Assembly: GCA_009778255.1 (NCBI GenBank)
Contig: WRKD01000187.1
Coordinates: forward strand, 1 to 15,164
Length of the DNA stretch: 15,164 nucleotides
Direction of reading: 5' to 3'
Origin: Bacillota bacterium
Lineage (GTDB): Bacteria; Bacillota; Dehalobacteriia; UBA4068
The stretch's first letter is position 1; every line of letters begins with the position of its first letter. A program made the position numbers and the translations under genes. Under the pieces are notes generated by a model, which searched no databases, was not told the DNA's origin, and saw only the letters and a list, made by a program, of their open reading frames with translations. Of the stretch, positions 1 through 7,663 are shown piece after piece.

Positions 1-1
1 T

Positions 2-2575
2 GCTTATGGCGGGGTACAGTGCGGTTTCTGTACCCCTGGATTCATTGTCTCTGCCAAAGCTTTATTGGATAATAAACCCAACCCTAGCCGCGAAGAGGTG
101 CGCGAGTGGTTTCAGAAACATCATAATATCTGTCGCTGTACGGGCTACAAACCGCTCATTGATTGCGTTATGGCAGCCGCAGCGGTATTACGCGGTGAAT
201 GTTGCGTGGAATCTTTACTTTGCCAGCTTCCGGAAAACGGCAGTATTTACGGTACACGCTATGCAAAGCCAACAGCACTGGAAAAGGTATGTGGCCTTTG
301 TGATTTTGGTGATGATATAAGCTTAAAAATGCCCCCTGGCACACTGCACCTGGCTGTAGTACAACCCCCAACCTGCCATGCTAAGATTAATAAAATCGAT
401 AGCAGCACGGCAGCTGCAATGCCAGGTGTAGTAAGAGTTATAACGGCGCAAGATGTTAAAGGTACAAATTGCGCAACCATTACGCAGTTCCATCCGCGCG
501 CCAGCAGCAATGGTGATTTCAAGCCTATTATATGTGATAAGAAGATTTTTCGCTATGGAGATGTAGTCGCAATAGTTGCCGCATATACACGTGAGCAAGC
601 GCGCGCTGCCGCTCAGGCGGTTAAAGTGGATTATGAGGAATTGCTAGTTTATGCAACTGCCTTAGAAGCGCTGGCGCCTGGCGCCCAGCCGATTCATGAA
701 GATACACCCAATCTATTTTGTGTGAACAGGCTGGAGAAGGGCGAGGATACAGCAGAAATCTTCGCCCGTGCACCGCATGTGATTAGTGGTAGCTTCTATA
801 GTAGCCGGGAACCACACCTGACTATTGAACCAGAAGCCTACCAGTGCTATATCGATGAAACTGGCTGCATTACGATTCATTGTAAGAGCCAGAATATACA
901 TGCAAATAAGGATCAAATCGCTACAGGCATTGGCTTGCCCAACGATATGGTGCGTATAATCGAAAACCCCACCGGCGCTAGTTTTGGCTACGCCATGGAT
1001 CCTTCCGGTTGCGCTTTAGTAGCGGTAGCGGCATTAGCCGTGGATGCCCCAGTGACCTTGACCATGAGTTATGCCGAGCATCAGGCTTTTACAGGTAAGC
1101 GTGCCCCCTCGTATACCAATGCCCGCATGGCTAGTGATGAAGAAGGGCATATACTTGCCATTGAATATGATATGTTACTGGAACATGGAGCGTATCCGGA
1201 AACAGGCTACAAATTGATGGATAAATCTATCCGCTTCATTGGTAATCCCTATCAAGTGCCCAACATTCGCGGTATAATCCGTGCCGGACTTAGCAATAAT
1301 TCGTTTAGCATCATGTACCGCGGTTTCGGTTCCCCGCAATCCTACACAAGTTCAGAAGCGTTGATGGATATGATGGCCAAGGAATTGAATATGGATCCCT
1401 TTGAGTTCCGTTATCGTAATATTGCACGACCTGGCGATCTAACGGTTAACAGCTACCCCTATTACGAGTATCCCATGGAAGAAATGATGGATATGATGCG
1501 GCCATATTATCTGGAGGCTCGGCATCGTGTAGAAAAATACAATACTAACCATGGCTCCGAGAGCAAACGACGAGGAGTAGGGATTGTATGGGGCGGGTAT
1601 CATGTGGGTTTACCAAATGATTATTCTGAGGTGGCTATGGGCTTGAATGAAGATGGCACGTTCACTCATTATAGTTCATGGGAAGCACAAGGTCAAGGGG
1701 CTGATATCGGCGCACTGACGCATGCCATAGAAGCATTACGCCCTCTGGATGTACGACCCGAGCAGATTAGGCTGGTGATGAATGATACAGCGCTGACACC
1801 CGTAACAGGGCCAGCTTCCGGTAGTAAATCTCATTATATGGTTGGGCGGGCTACTTTGGACGCAGCAGCTAAATTGATGGATGCCATGCGTAAACCTGAC
1901 GGAAGCTATCGGTCTTATTCGGAAATGCAAGCTGAAGGTTTGAAGACAAAGTATCTTGGATATTATGTCGTCCAGGGAAGTATTAATATCGATTATGATA
2001 CAGGTCATGGACAGCCCAACCCTGCCGCAAATTACCTGTTAGTGCTCGCAGAAGTAGAAGTTGATTTACAAACAGGTAATACACAGGTATTAAGCGTAAA
2101 GAATATTTCAGATATTGGTGTGCCGGGTAATTTATTGGCAGTGGAAGGGCAGGCATATGGCGGCATGAGTCATAGCATCGGGTTTGCTCTTTCAGAGTAT
2201 TATAGCGCTGCTAATAAGCAGGATTTCAAAAAATATGCCTCCATGCTTCAATGTGGCATACCGCAGATTGCCGATATCCCCGATGATGCGGAATTTATTT
2301 TCCATATTACGCCGCGTAAGGAAGGCCCGCACGGCTCTTCTGGATGCTCCGAAGGGTATCAGAGCGCCACTCATATGGCCGTGATAAATGCTATCCATGA
2401 CGCCACTGGGGTACGTGTTTATGAACTACCAGCTACGCCAGCCAAAGTAAAAGCGGCTCTTGAAGCGCAGAGCCTTTGCCATGAGCAAAAACTGGAACCA
2501 TATAATTTTGGTATTAGCTTTGAAGAGATGAATAAGTATATATTGGATCACCCGATTTTGGAGGCGTCAATATGA
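2..2575 (+). CDS. Molybdenum aldehyde oxidoreductase, fused [2Fe-2S] and molybdopterin domains (5' partial)
   Basis: The frame is open from base 2, so the true start lies left of the window and a TTG at 65 is internal. 857 residues are visible; the Desulfovibrio gigas Mop enzyme has about 907, so perhaps the first ferredoxin-like [2Fe-2S] domain (about 90 residues) is missing. The visible part begins in the second [2Fe-2S] domain (VQCGFCTPG, Cys7/Cys10; CRCTGY, Cys44/Cys46). The large molybdopterin-binding region follows: GASFGY, RGFGSPQS and GQGADIG match cofactor-binding segments of the Mop family. GSSGCSEG near the C-terminus (Glu codon 2351-2353) fits the catalytic glutamate. Family members oxidise aldehydes to carboxylic acids with water as oxygen source and pass electrons through the FeS centres. 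All three functional parts on one chain, with no FAD domain, favour the aldehyde oxidoreductase branch over three-subunit xanthine dehydrogenase. The substrate is not readable. It overlaps the CoA transferase gene by 4 bases. Confidence 0.88.
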   Translation, partial: AYGGVQCGFCTPGFIVSAKALLDNKPNPSREEVREWFQKHHNICRCTGYKPLIDCVMAAAAVLRGECCVESLLCQLPENGSIYGTRYAKPTALEKVCGLCDFGDDISLKMPPGTLHLAVVQPPTCHAKINKIDSSTAAAMPGVVRVITAQDVKGTNCATITQFHPRASSNGDFKPIICDKKIFRYGDVVAIVAAYTREQARAAAQAVKVDYEELLVYATALEALAPGAQPIHEDTPNLFCVNRLEKGEDTAEIFARAPHVISGSFYSSREPHLTIEPEAYQCYIDETGCITIHCKSQNIHANKDQIATGIGLPNDMVRIIENPTGASFGYAMDPSGCALVAVAALAVDAPVTLTMSYAEHQAFTGKRAPSYTNARMASDEEGHILAIEYDMLLEHGAYPETGYKLMDKSIRFIGNPYQVPNIRGIIRAGLSNNSFSIMYRGFGSPQSYTSSEALMDMMAKELNMDPFEFRYRNIARPGDLTVNSYPYYEYPMEEMMDMMRPYYLEARHRVEKYNTNHGSESKRRGVGIVWGGYHVGLPNDYSEVAMGLNEDGTFTHYSSWEAQGQGADIGALTHAIEALRPLDVRPEQIRLVMNDTALTPVTGPASGSKSHYMVGRATLDAAAKLMDAMRKPDGSYRSYSEMQAEGLKTKYLGYYVVQGSINIDYDTGHGQPNPAANYLLVLAEVEVDLQTGNTQVLSVKNISDIGVPGNLLAVEGQAYGGMSHSIGFALSEYYSAANKQDFKKYASMLQCGIPQIADIPDDAEFIFHITPRKEGPHGSSGCSEGYQSATHMAVINAIHDATGVRVYELPATPAKVKAALEAQSLCHEQKLEPYNFGISFEEMNKYILDHPILEASI
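2560..2564 (+). promoter_or_regulatory. Ribosome binding site for the CoA transferase
   Basis: GGAGG lies inside the end of the upstream oxidoreductase gene, 7 bases before the ATG at 2572. The ATGA overlap of stop and start indicates translational coupling of the two genes. Confidence 0.8.
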
Positions 2576-4086
2576 GTGTTCAAGAAAGAATACGCTGCCC
2601 GATACTGCAAGACAAAGTGATGACGGCGGAAGTAGCAGCAGCCATGATAAAAGATGGCATGTTGGTGGGAACTTCTGGCTTTACACCTTCTGGTTATCCG
2701 AAGGCTATCCCTTTAGCGCTGGCAAGGCAGGTGAAAGAAAGTGGTGAGCAAATAAAAATTTCCTTGATGACTGGAGCTTCGGTAGGTATTGAGTTGGATG
2801 ATGCGCTAACAGAAGTAGGCGTCATTGGGCATCGTTCGCCTTATCAAACCAGCAAAGCTTTGCGCAAGGCTTTGAACATGCCAGGTGGTGTGGAGTTTTT
2901 TGATGAACACTTAAGCCGTCATGCCCAGAATGTTCGTTATGGCTTTTATGGGCAAATGGATATTGCGATCGTGGAAGCTTGCGCAATTACCGAGGAGGGA
3001 CATATTGTGCCTACAACTTCTGTTGGCGCCAGCCCCTCTTTTGTACAAGCAGCAAAAAAAGTACTGGTGGAATTGAATATGACAAAACCTCTGGCATTGG
3101 AGGGGATGCACGATATCTATATACCGGAAAAACCACCGAACTGCCTTCCTATTCCACTGAAGCGTGTTACTGACCGTATTGGTACGCCGTTTATTCCTTG
3201 TGGTCCTGAGAAAATTGCAGGCATTGTGATCTGCAATATTCCAGATGAGGTGCGTTCTTTAAATGTGCCAGATGATACTACCCAAGAGATTGCCGGACAT
3301 ATAATAGATTTTTTCAAACGAGAAGTGCAGGCCGGCCGTTTGCCGAAAGGCTTGCTACCGCTGCAATCCGGAGTGGGGAGCGTGGCCAATGCAGTGCTTT
3401 CTAATTTGGCTCATTCCGAATTTGAAAATCTAAAATTTTTTTCGGAAGTGATACAGGACGCTGCTTTCGATTTACTGGATAGTGGTAAATTTATAGTAGC
3501 TTCCGGGACATCCCTCACACTTTCAGCCGAATACTTAAAAAAGCTCTATGAGAACATCGATTTTTATCGTCAACGTATAATCCTACGCCCACAGGAAATC
3601 AGTAATAACCCAGAAACGGCGCGACGCTTGGGTGTTATAGCCATGAACACGGCAATTGAAGTGGATATTTATGGTAATGTTAATTCCACGCATATCATGG
3701 GCACCCGTTTGATGAACGGTATTGGCGGATCTGGTGATTTTGCACGTAGTGCGTATCTATCTATTTTCATGACGACTTCCACGGCTAAAGGGGGAAATAT
3801 TTCTTCGATCGTGCCTATGTGCTCTCATGTGGATCATCCGGAACATGATGTATATGTAGTTGTGACCGAGCAAGGCTTAGCTGATCTACGCAATACTTCG
3901 CCTCGGGAAAGGGCTTTGCATATAATTAATCAATGTGCGCATCCAAATTACCGGCCGCTTTTGCTGGATTATTATCAACGTTCCCTGAAAGCGGCAAAAA
4001 CTTGGGCTTGCCATACGCCACATATTTTACAGGAGGCCTTTTCTTGGCATGAGCGTTTCAATCAAACCGGTACTATGCTGCCATAG
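2572..4086 (+). CDS. Succinate/acetate-type CoA transferase (acetyl-CoA hydrolase/transferase family)
   Basis: A complete 504-residue protein, normal length for the Cat1/AarC-type class I CoA transferases. These move CoA between an acyl-CoA and a carboxylate, typically succinyl-CoA and acetate, in the cytoplasm. Visible family marks are an N-terminal GTSGFTPSGYPKAIP segment, GVGS at 267-270, the putative catalytic glutamate at residue 292 in SEVIQD (equivalent to the Glu that forms the glutamyl-CoA thioester in AarC), GIGGSGDFARSAYLSIF at 383-399, and EQGLADLRNTSPRERA near 433-448. The start is fixed by GGAGG at good spacing and by the ATGA overlap with the oxidoreductase. The coupling suggests that the transferase activates or recycles the acid made by the oxidoreductase, but the acyl substrate cannot be read from sequence. 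A succinate:acetate or 4-hydroxybutyrate-type specificity are both possible. Confidence 0.9.
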   Translation: MSVQERIRCPILQDKVMTAEVAAAMIKDGMLVGTSGFTPSGYPKAIPLALARQVKESGEQIKISLMTGASVGIELDDALTEVGVIGHRSPYQTSKALRKALNMPGGVEFFDEHLSRHAQNVRYGFYGQMDIAIVEACAITEEGHIVPTTSVGASPSFVQAAKKVLVELNMTKPLALEGMHDIYIPEKPPNCLPIPLKRVTDRIGTPFIPCGPEKIAGIVICNIPDEVRSLNVPDDTTQEIAGHIIDFFKREVQAGRLPKGLLPLQSGVGSVANAVLSNLAHSEFENLKFFSEVIQDAAFDLLDSGKFIVASGTSLTLSAEYLKKLYENIDFYRQRIILRPQEISNNPETARRLGVIAMNTAIEVDIYGNVNSTHIMGTRLMNGIGGSGDFARSAYLSIFMTTSTAKGGNISSIVPMCSHVDHPEHDVYVVVTEQGLADLRNTSPRERALHIINQCAHPNYRPLLLDYYQRSLKAAKTWACHTPHILQEAFSWHERFNQTGTMLP

Positions 4087-4152
4087 ATAGCACATCATTT
4101 TTTTCGAATTCCTGCAATCATTAAATGACATTTTTCTGTTTTTGTTAACTAA

Positions 4153-4197
4153 AATGGATGAATGGCCTGGTTAAAAAGCCCAAGCCATTCATCCATT
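4153..4197. terminator. Hairpin between convergent genes, possible terminator
   Basis: A perfect 14-bp inverted repeat (AATGGATGAATGGC at 4153-4166, its complement at 4184-4197) encloses a 17-base loop. It lies between the end of the CoA transferase (+) and the end of the transporter (-), where a bidirectional stop is expected. Neither strand shows a T-run after the stem, so a classic intrinsic terminator is not proven. A second weak AT hairpin (GATTTTT ATG AAAAATC, 4249-4265) sits closer to the transporter stop. The rest of 4087-4294 shows nothing else. Confidence 0.45.
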
Positions 4198-4294
4198 GAA
4201 GGATATAGGTTGCTCTCAGAAAAACACAAGTTGCTACTTCATGTTATCGATTTTTATGAAAAATCATTTTAAGTGTTTTCTTTAAAAATAATAA

Positions 4295-5839
4295 TTATGG
4301 TGAAATTACATTATTTACTACAAAGAGTACCCACGGTATTTCGACTGCTAAGAAAACTATAAGGTTAACAAACCCAAAAATAGTTCCCAATTTCCAAAAC
4401 TCGCCACTTTTGATATACCCAGATCCAAAGTATACTGGCGAGGGACCGGTGCCATATGGTGATATTATACCCATTATACCCAGTTCTAGCATCAATAAAA
4501 CTGTAACAAGGAATATTTTTGCTGGATCATCAATGAACACAGCTTGAATAATTACAAGATACAATGCCATTAATGCTGTTACATGGGCAGTTGTAGATGC
4601 AAAAAAGTAATGTAAGAACCAGAATGATAATACAAGTGCAAATATAGCGAACATTGGCGATACACCATTAAGATGCAGCTTAAGTAAATTACCTAGCCAA
4701 TCAAGAAAACCAACGTTCCTTAAACCGCTAGCCAGCGCAACCAGGGTACCAAACCACATCAGTACATTCCAAGCTGGTTTGTTGCCCAAAAAGTCTTCCC
4801 ATGTAATGACTTTGGTTGCCATCATAAATACAATTGCCAGTAAAGCTGTTGTAGTAGCGTTAAGCGCTAGTGGCCAGATTGAAGCTATAGATTTTATTGA
4901 TGAAAGTATCCAGAATAATAGGGCAAATAATGATATAGCCAGCATCCATTTTTCTCTGTCTGAAATGGGTCCCAGTTTGCGAGCCTCAGTCTTGGCCCAT
5001 GATACAATTTCAGGTGAACCCTTGATTTCCGGTGGATACAACTTATAAGATAAAAACGGCGTTAGCAAAAACAGGATTATCCCAGCAGGTAAAAAGGCAA
5101 TTAGCCAGCCTAGCCAGGTAATCGGAGAGTTTGTTGTAGATAAAGCTAGCGCGTTTGGGGCAAGACCAGTCATAAACATTGAAGATGTAACACAAGTAGA
5201 AGCAAGTGCCACCCACATTACATATGAGCCAATCTTACGACGATCCTTTTCAGCACTTGAGTCAAACATGCCAGGTATTGACGAAACTATTGGGTAAACA
5301 ACACCACCAGAACGTGCCGTATTGGATGGAATAAATGGAGCTAATACTCCATCGGTTAATGCAATGGCATAGCCTAGGCCAAGTGTTGACTTGCCTAGTT
5401 TACTGACTAACAACATTGCAATACGATGGCCCAATCCAGATTTAAGATAACCTAGCCCAATAGCAAATGCAGCAAATATTAGCCATACGGTGCTATCAGC
5501 GAAGCCAGATAAACCCCATGTAACTGCTGCACTATTGCTTATAGTAGTAAAACTAATAGCGTCTCCAGGATTCATTGTAGCAGGATAAGCGGCGCCAACA
5601 CGGAAGAATACAGCTATGGCTATGCCAACTAAACCCATTAAAGCAGGGGGAATTGGCTCAAGAATCAATCCGATAATGACACCCAAGAAAATAGATAAGA
5701 ATAGCCACGCCTGCGCAGTAAGTTGCGGTATTTTATCTACAGTTTGAACCGATGGTGAGAAATCTATTATAGCCATACCGAGAAGATAAACAGCTATGCC
5801 TGCACCGAAGCATATTGCTAATTTAACAAACCTGTTCAT
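4295..5839 (-). CDS. DASS/SLC13-family dicarboxylate (anion) transporter
   Basis: A 514-residue polytopic membrane protein with about a dozen hydrophobic segments. It has the paired substrate/sodium motifs of the divalent anion:sodium symporter family: PSNTARSGG at 171-179 and a second Ser-Thr-Thr box, FFASTTAHV, at 412-420. The segment PYGTGPSPVYFGSGYI (461-476) is typical of the CitT / 2-oxoglutarate-malate translocator branch, so it likely carries C4 or C5 dicarboxylates or citrate by exchange or sodium symport. The ATG at 5839 is preceded by GGGGTGG at 5-base spacing. It is the last gene of the minus-strand block. About 460 bases separate it from the dockerin gene upstream, so it probably has its own promoter. 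Its nearness to sdhCAB and a succinate-type CoA transferase supports succinate, fumarate or malate as cargo, but that is inference; the exchange mode is unknown. Confidence 0.88.
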   Translation of the reverse strand: MNRFVKLAICFGAGIAVYLLGMAIIDFSPSVQTVDKIPQLTAQAWLFLSIFLGVIIGLILEPIPPALMGLVGIAIAVFFRVGAAYPATMNPGDAISFTTISNSAAVTWGLSGFADSTVWLIFAAFAIGLGYLKSGLGHRIAMLLVSKLGKSTLGLGYAIALTDGVLAPFIPSNTARSGGVVYPIVSSIPGMFDSSAEKDRRKIGSYVMWVALASTCVTSSMFMTGLAPNALALSTTNSPITWLGWLIAFLPAGIILFLLTPFLSYKLYPPEIKGSPEIVSWAKTEARKLGPISDREKWMLAISLFALLFWILSSIKSIASIWPLALNATTTALLAIVFMMATKVITWEDFLGNKPAWNVLMWFGTLVALASGLRNVGFLDWLGNLLKLHLNGVSPMFAIFALVLSFWFLHYFFASTTAHVTALMALYLVIIQAVFIDDPAKIFLVTVLLMLELGIMGIISPYGTGPSPVYFGSGYIKSGEFWKLGTIFGFVNLIVFLAVEIPWVLFVVNNVISP

Positions 5840-5908
5840 TATACCACCCCAAATAATATAGTATTTTGTATAAAAATCTACTAGAATACTTTGAAAAAAT
5901 GGAAATTT

Positions 5909-6136
5909 TTAAAAGATACATTTTATTCTCATGGGGAATATAATTTTTTCTGTCACCCCCTCCATATCAGTCACATCATTCATAAATAATGTGTGCTGTC
6001 TTAACACAAACCACCTGGTACGGTTTCTTGAAGCTACAGCCTTTAACATAGAGCCAACAAAGTCAATCTGAGCTATAATTGTTTTAATATTGTTTTCTGC
6101 TTTAAATGCCCAGATTAAACTTAATTCACATAATAA
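5909..6136 (-). pseudogene. Orphan open stretch in the leader region of the transporter gene, possible gene remnant
   Basis: This minus-strand frame runs 75 codons without a stop in otherwise AT-rich intergenic DNA. It reads as ordinary protein (for example IWAFKAENN, MLKAVASRNRTRWFVLRQ, HTLFMNDVTDMEG). The only plausible in-frame ATG is at 6049, giving 46 residues with no good ribosome site. Just upstream, AGAAGGA is followed four bases later by an ATG, but that ATG is in another frame and stops after three codons; the orphan frame has its own stop at 6137-6139. The pattern could be a decayed small gene, a leader ORF, or chance. I do not recognise the sequence. Confidence 0.3.
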
Positions 6137-6155
6137 TTATACGCTAAATTTGCAT

Positions 6156-6175
6156 ATATTCCTTCTAAAAATATA
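6156..6175 (-). promoter_or_regulatory. 20-bp element shared with the upstream region of the large peptidase gene
   Basis: On the minus strand it reads TATATTTTTAGAAGGAATAT and is identical to 14465-14484. It contains a -10-like TATATT and an SD-like AGAAGGA. It lies 317 bases upstream of the transporter start. No good -35 hexamer is seen at this copy, so calling it a promoter is tentative. Confidence 0.35.
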
Positions 6176-6299
6176 ATATTATTTGTTGTTTTAATAATTT
6201 ATATGTGAAAATTGTGTAGTATTTGAGTCATTTATGTAAAAACGTATAATAATAGGAAAAATAAAATCATAAACGTATCATAAAAAATTATCTTATTTC

Positions 6300-7586
6300 T
6301 TACTCCCATAAAATATGATTAAAGCTTAGAATTATATCTTCAATATCTATTCGCCCATCTTCGTTTACATCATTATTTACAATAGTTTCCCAATTGTCAT
6401 CTGATTCATCACCTCCATAGTTTAATAATATAGTAGTAATATCAAGTTGATCAATATTTCCATCATTGTTTACGTCGTATTTGTTAGTTGTCTTCATTGA
6501 TGTCTGTGTTATGTAAGCGTTCCCATTGATATAGACATTATTGATTTCATTAATATTTATATCATTAACTTCACTGATGCCATTATAAATTTGTATAAGT
6601 TTTTCATTTGCGGTAAAAATATCATCTTGCGGTAGAATAAAAGGAATTTCGAGCATTATACTTGATGAATCATTTCTAACGTTTTCACTATTAACATCAA
6701 AAGAGTCGAGAAATTCTGTATCCACAAAACTTAAATTTATTGATTCAACCCAAGTTGTATTATTAAAGTCAATTTGGTTTTCATATACAATATTATCTGT
6801 AGTAATACCATCAGTAGTAGTGTCATCAACAGTAGTATCATCAGCAATAAGACTATCAGCAGTAAGACTATCAGCAGTAAGACCATCAGCAGTAAGACCA
6901 TCAGCAGTAATATCATCTGCAATATCATCATCTGTAGTAAGATCATCCGTAGTTAGATTTTGGATTTGATTAATTATCCAGTTGTAAATAAAATCTATAG
7001 AATTTTGTTCCAAAATTTCATGTTGATTAATATAATCATAGGCAATTTGATCTAAGACTGTGGATTCCAGTTCCGCATATATATTAAAAATATCCTCTTC
7101 ATGCAACCATAATGAATTATTGCTTTCTTCTAAGTAATAGCCATCTATGTTTATAATAATTGTACGCAATCTCTGCGACTGCGGAATTTGAGAAAAGTAT
7201 TTTAGCACACCTAATATGCCTAACACGCCATTGTCTTGAGGAGTATCTTGAGAATTACTACATGTACTTAACATAATAAAATCATCCTGATCTGTTTTAT
7301 AATATTTACCCGGAAGGAAGCAAATAATATTATGGGAATCAATTAATGCTAGTTGCTCTTCATCAAGCAGGTTTAAAGTATTTATTTGCATATCATAGAT
7401 GCATTTATGCTCAATGAAATCAACGGCGCCATATTCAATTAATTTATTATAAATATAATCATTAATATTTGTTTTGTACATAGTATTATCTATGGGCATA
7501 GATTGATAAGAAGAAAGAGCCGTCATTGGTATAATAGTTAATAGCATTATCGCGGCTAAAAGAATAGTAAGAATTTTTTTTAACAT
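6300..7586 (-). CDS. Secreted dockerin protein with a decayed M28-peptidase-like segment
   Basis: A 428-residue protein. The ATG at 7586 is chosen over a start at 7616 because GGGAGG lies 8 bases before it and it opens directly on a signal peptide (MLKKILTILLAAIMLLTIIP, cleavage near residues 24-26). Residues about 86-175 align with residues 313-400 of the large peptidase protein encoded at 11686-14193 (shared YFS-IPQS core and FLPG). The peptidase HxD motif there (THTDS) is replaced by TCSNS at 108-112, and the rest of the catalytic domain is missing. Residues about 210-266 are a Thr/Asp-rich tandem repeat (TADGL/TADSL). The C-terminus is a type I dockerin with two full calcium loops, DVNNDGNIDQLD (371-382) and DVNEDGRIDIED (406-417). 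It is likely secreted and held by a cohesin partner, without peptidase activity. The gene is markedly AT-rich. It starts 65 bases after sdhB, so co-transcription is possible. Confidence 0.82.
   Translation of the reverse strand: MLKKILTILLAAIMLLTIIPMTALSSYQSMPIDNTMYKTNINDYIYNKLIEYGAVDFIEHKCIYDMQINTLNLLDEEQLALIDSHNIICFLPGKYYKTDQDDFIMLSTCSNSQDTPQDNGVLGILGVLKYFSQIPQSQRLRTIIINIDGYYLEESNNSLWLHEEDIFNIYAELESTVLDQIAYDYINQHEILEQNSIDFIYNWIINQIQNLTTDDLTTDDDIADDITADGLTADGLTADSLTADSLIADDTTVDDTTTDGITTDNIVYENQIDFNNTTWVESINLSFVDTEFLDSFDVNSENVRNDSSSIMLEIPFILPQDDIFTANEKLIQIYNGISEVNDININEINNVYINGNAYITQTSMKTTNKYDVNNDGNIDQLDITTILLNYGGDESDDNWETIVNNDVNEDGRIDIEDIILSFNHILWE
6797..6954 (-). repeat. 15-bp in-frame tandem repeat (Thr/Asp-rich linker)
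   Basis: Degenerate copies of a 15-bp unit, on the plus strand about CATCAGCAGTAAGAC, encode pentapeptides of the TADGL / TADSL / TTDDL type. The central copies are nearly identical and the flanking ones more diverged. Unit length is a multiple of three, so slippage would change linker length and not the frame. Confidence 0.85.
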
Positions 7587-7594
7587 TACAGTAA

Positions 7595-7600
7595 CCTCCC
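7595..7600 (-). promoter_or_regulatory. Ribosome binding site deciding the small dockerin gene start
   Basis: GGGAGG on the minus strand ends 8 bases before the ATG at 7586. A longer reading from 7616 would place this site inside the coding region and put ten polar residues before the signal peptide. Confidence 0.8.
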
Positions 7601-7618
7601 TAAAAGAAGATACCATTA

Positions 7619-7663
7619 AAAAGTTGAATATATTCAGAAAAGTAAAGTTGCTTATTCAGAAAA
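7619..7663 (-). repeat. Imperfect tandem duplication at the sdhB stop
   Basis: An 11-base sequence (TATTCAGAAAA on the plus strand) occurs at 7631-7641 and 7653-7663, each preceded by an AAAGTTG stretch, so about 22 bases covering the end of sdhB are duplicated. GAATATATTC at 7626-7635 is a perfect palindrome. No terminator is visible between sdhB and the dockerin gene. Confidence 0.6.

Larger units (their letters stand above)
5840..6299. other. AT-rich intergenic region between dockerin gene and transporter
   Basis: A 460-base gap without a confident gene. It holds the transporter ribosome site, the orphan open frame at 5909-6136 and the 20-bp element at 6156-6175. The part from 6180 to 6299 is very AT-rich, with no convincing hairpin terminator for the dockerin gene; a short ATACGTTT direct repeat on the minus strand is all that stands out. 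Confidence 0.6.

Noticed and set aside
65..2575. TTG at 65 as the start of the oxidoreductase
   Set aside because: The frame continues upstream to base 2 and includes the Cys-Gly-Phe-Cys [2Fe-2S] motif, so the gene is cut by the window edge.
2..2575. Xanthine dehydrogenase or CO dehydrogenase large subunit
   Set aside because: FeS and molybdopterin domains are on one chain without an FAD domain, and the motifs match the Mop-type aldehyde oxidoreductases better; exact substrate left open.
6774..6956. Plus-strand frame rich in Ser, Ile and Asn
   Set aside because: It is the antisense reading of the 15-bp repeat in the dockerin gene; low complexity and no ribosome site.
6386..7270. The small dockerin protein as an active M28 peptidase
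   Set aside because: The HxD motif is replaced by CxN and the remaining ligand regions are missing.
7587..7616. Longer start for the small dockerin protein
   Set aside because: The ribosome site GGGAGG at 7595-7600 and the signal peptide both point to ATG at 7586.
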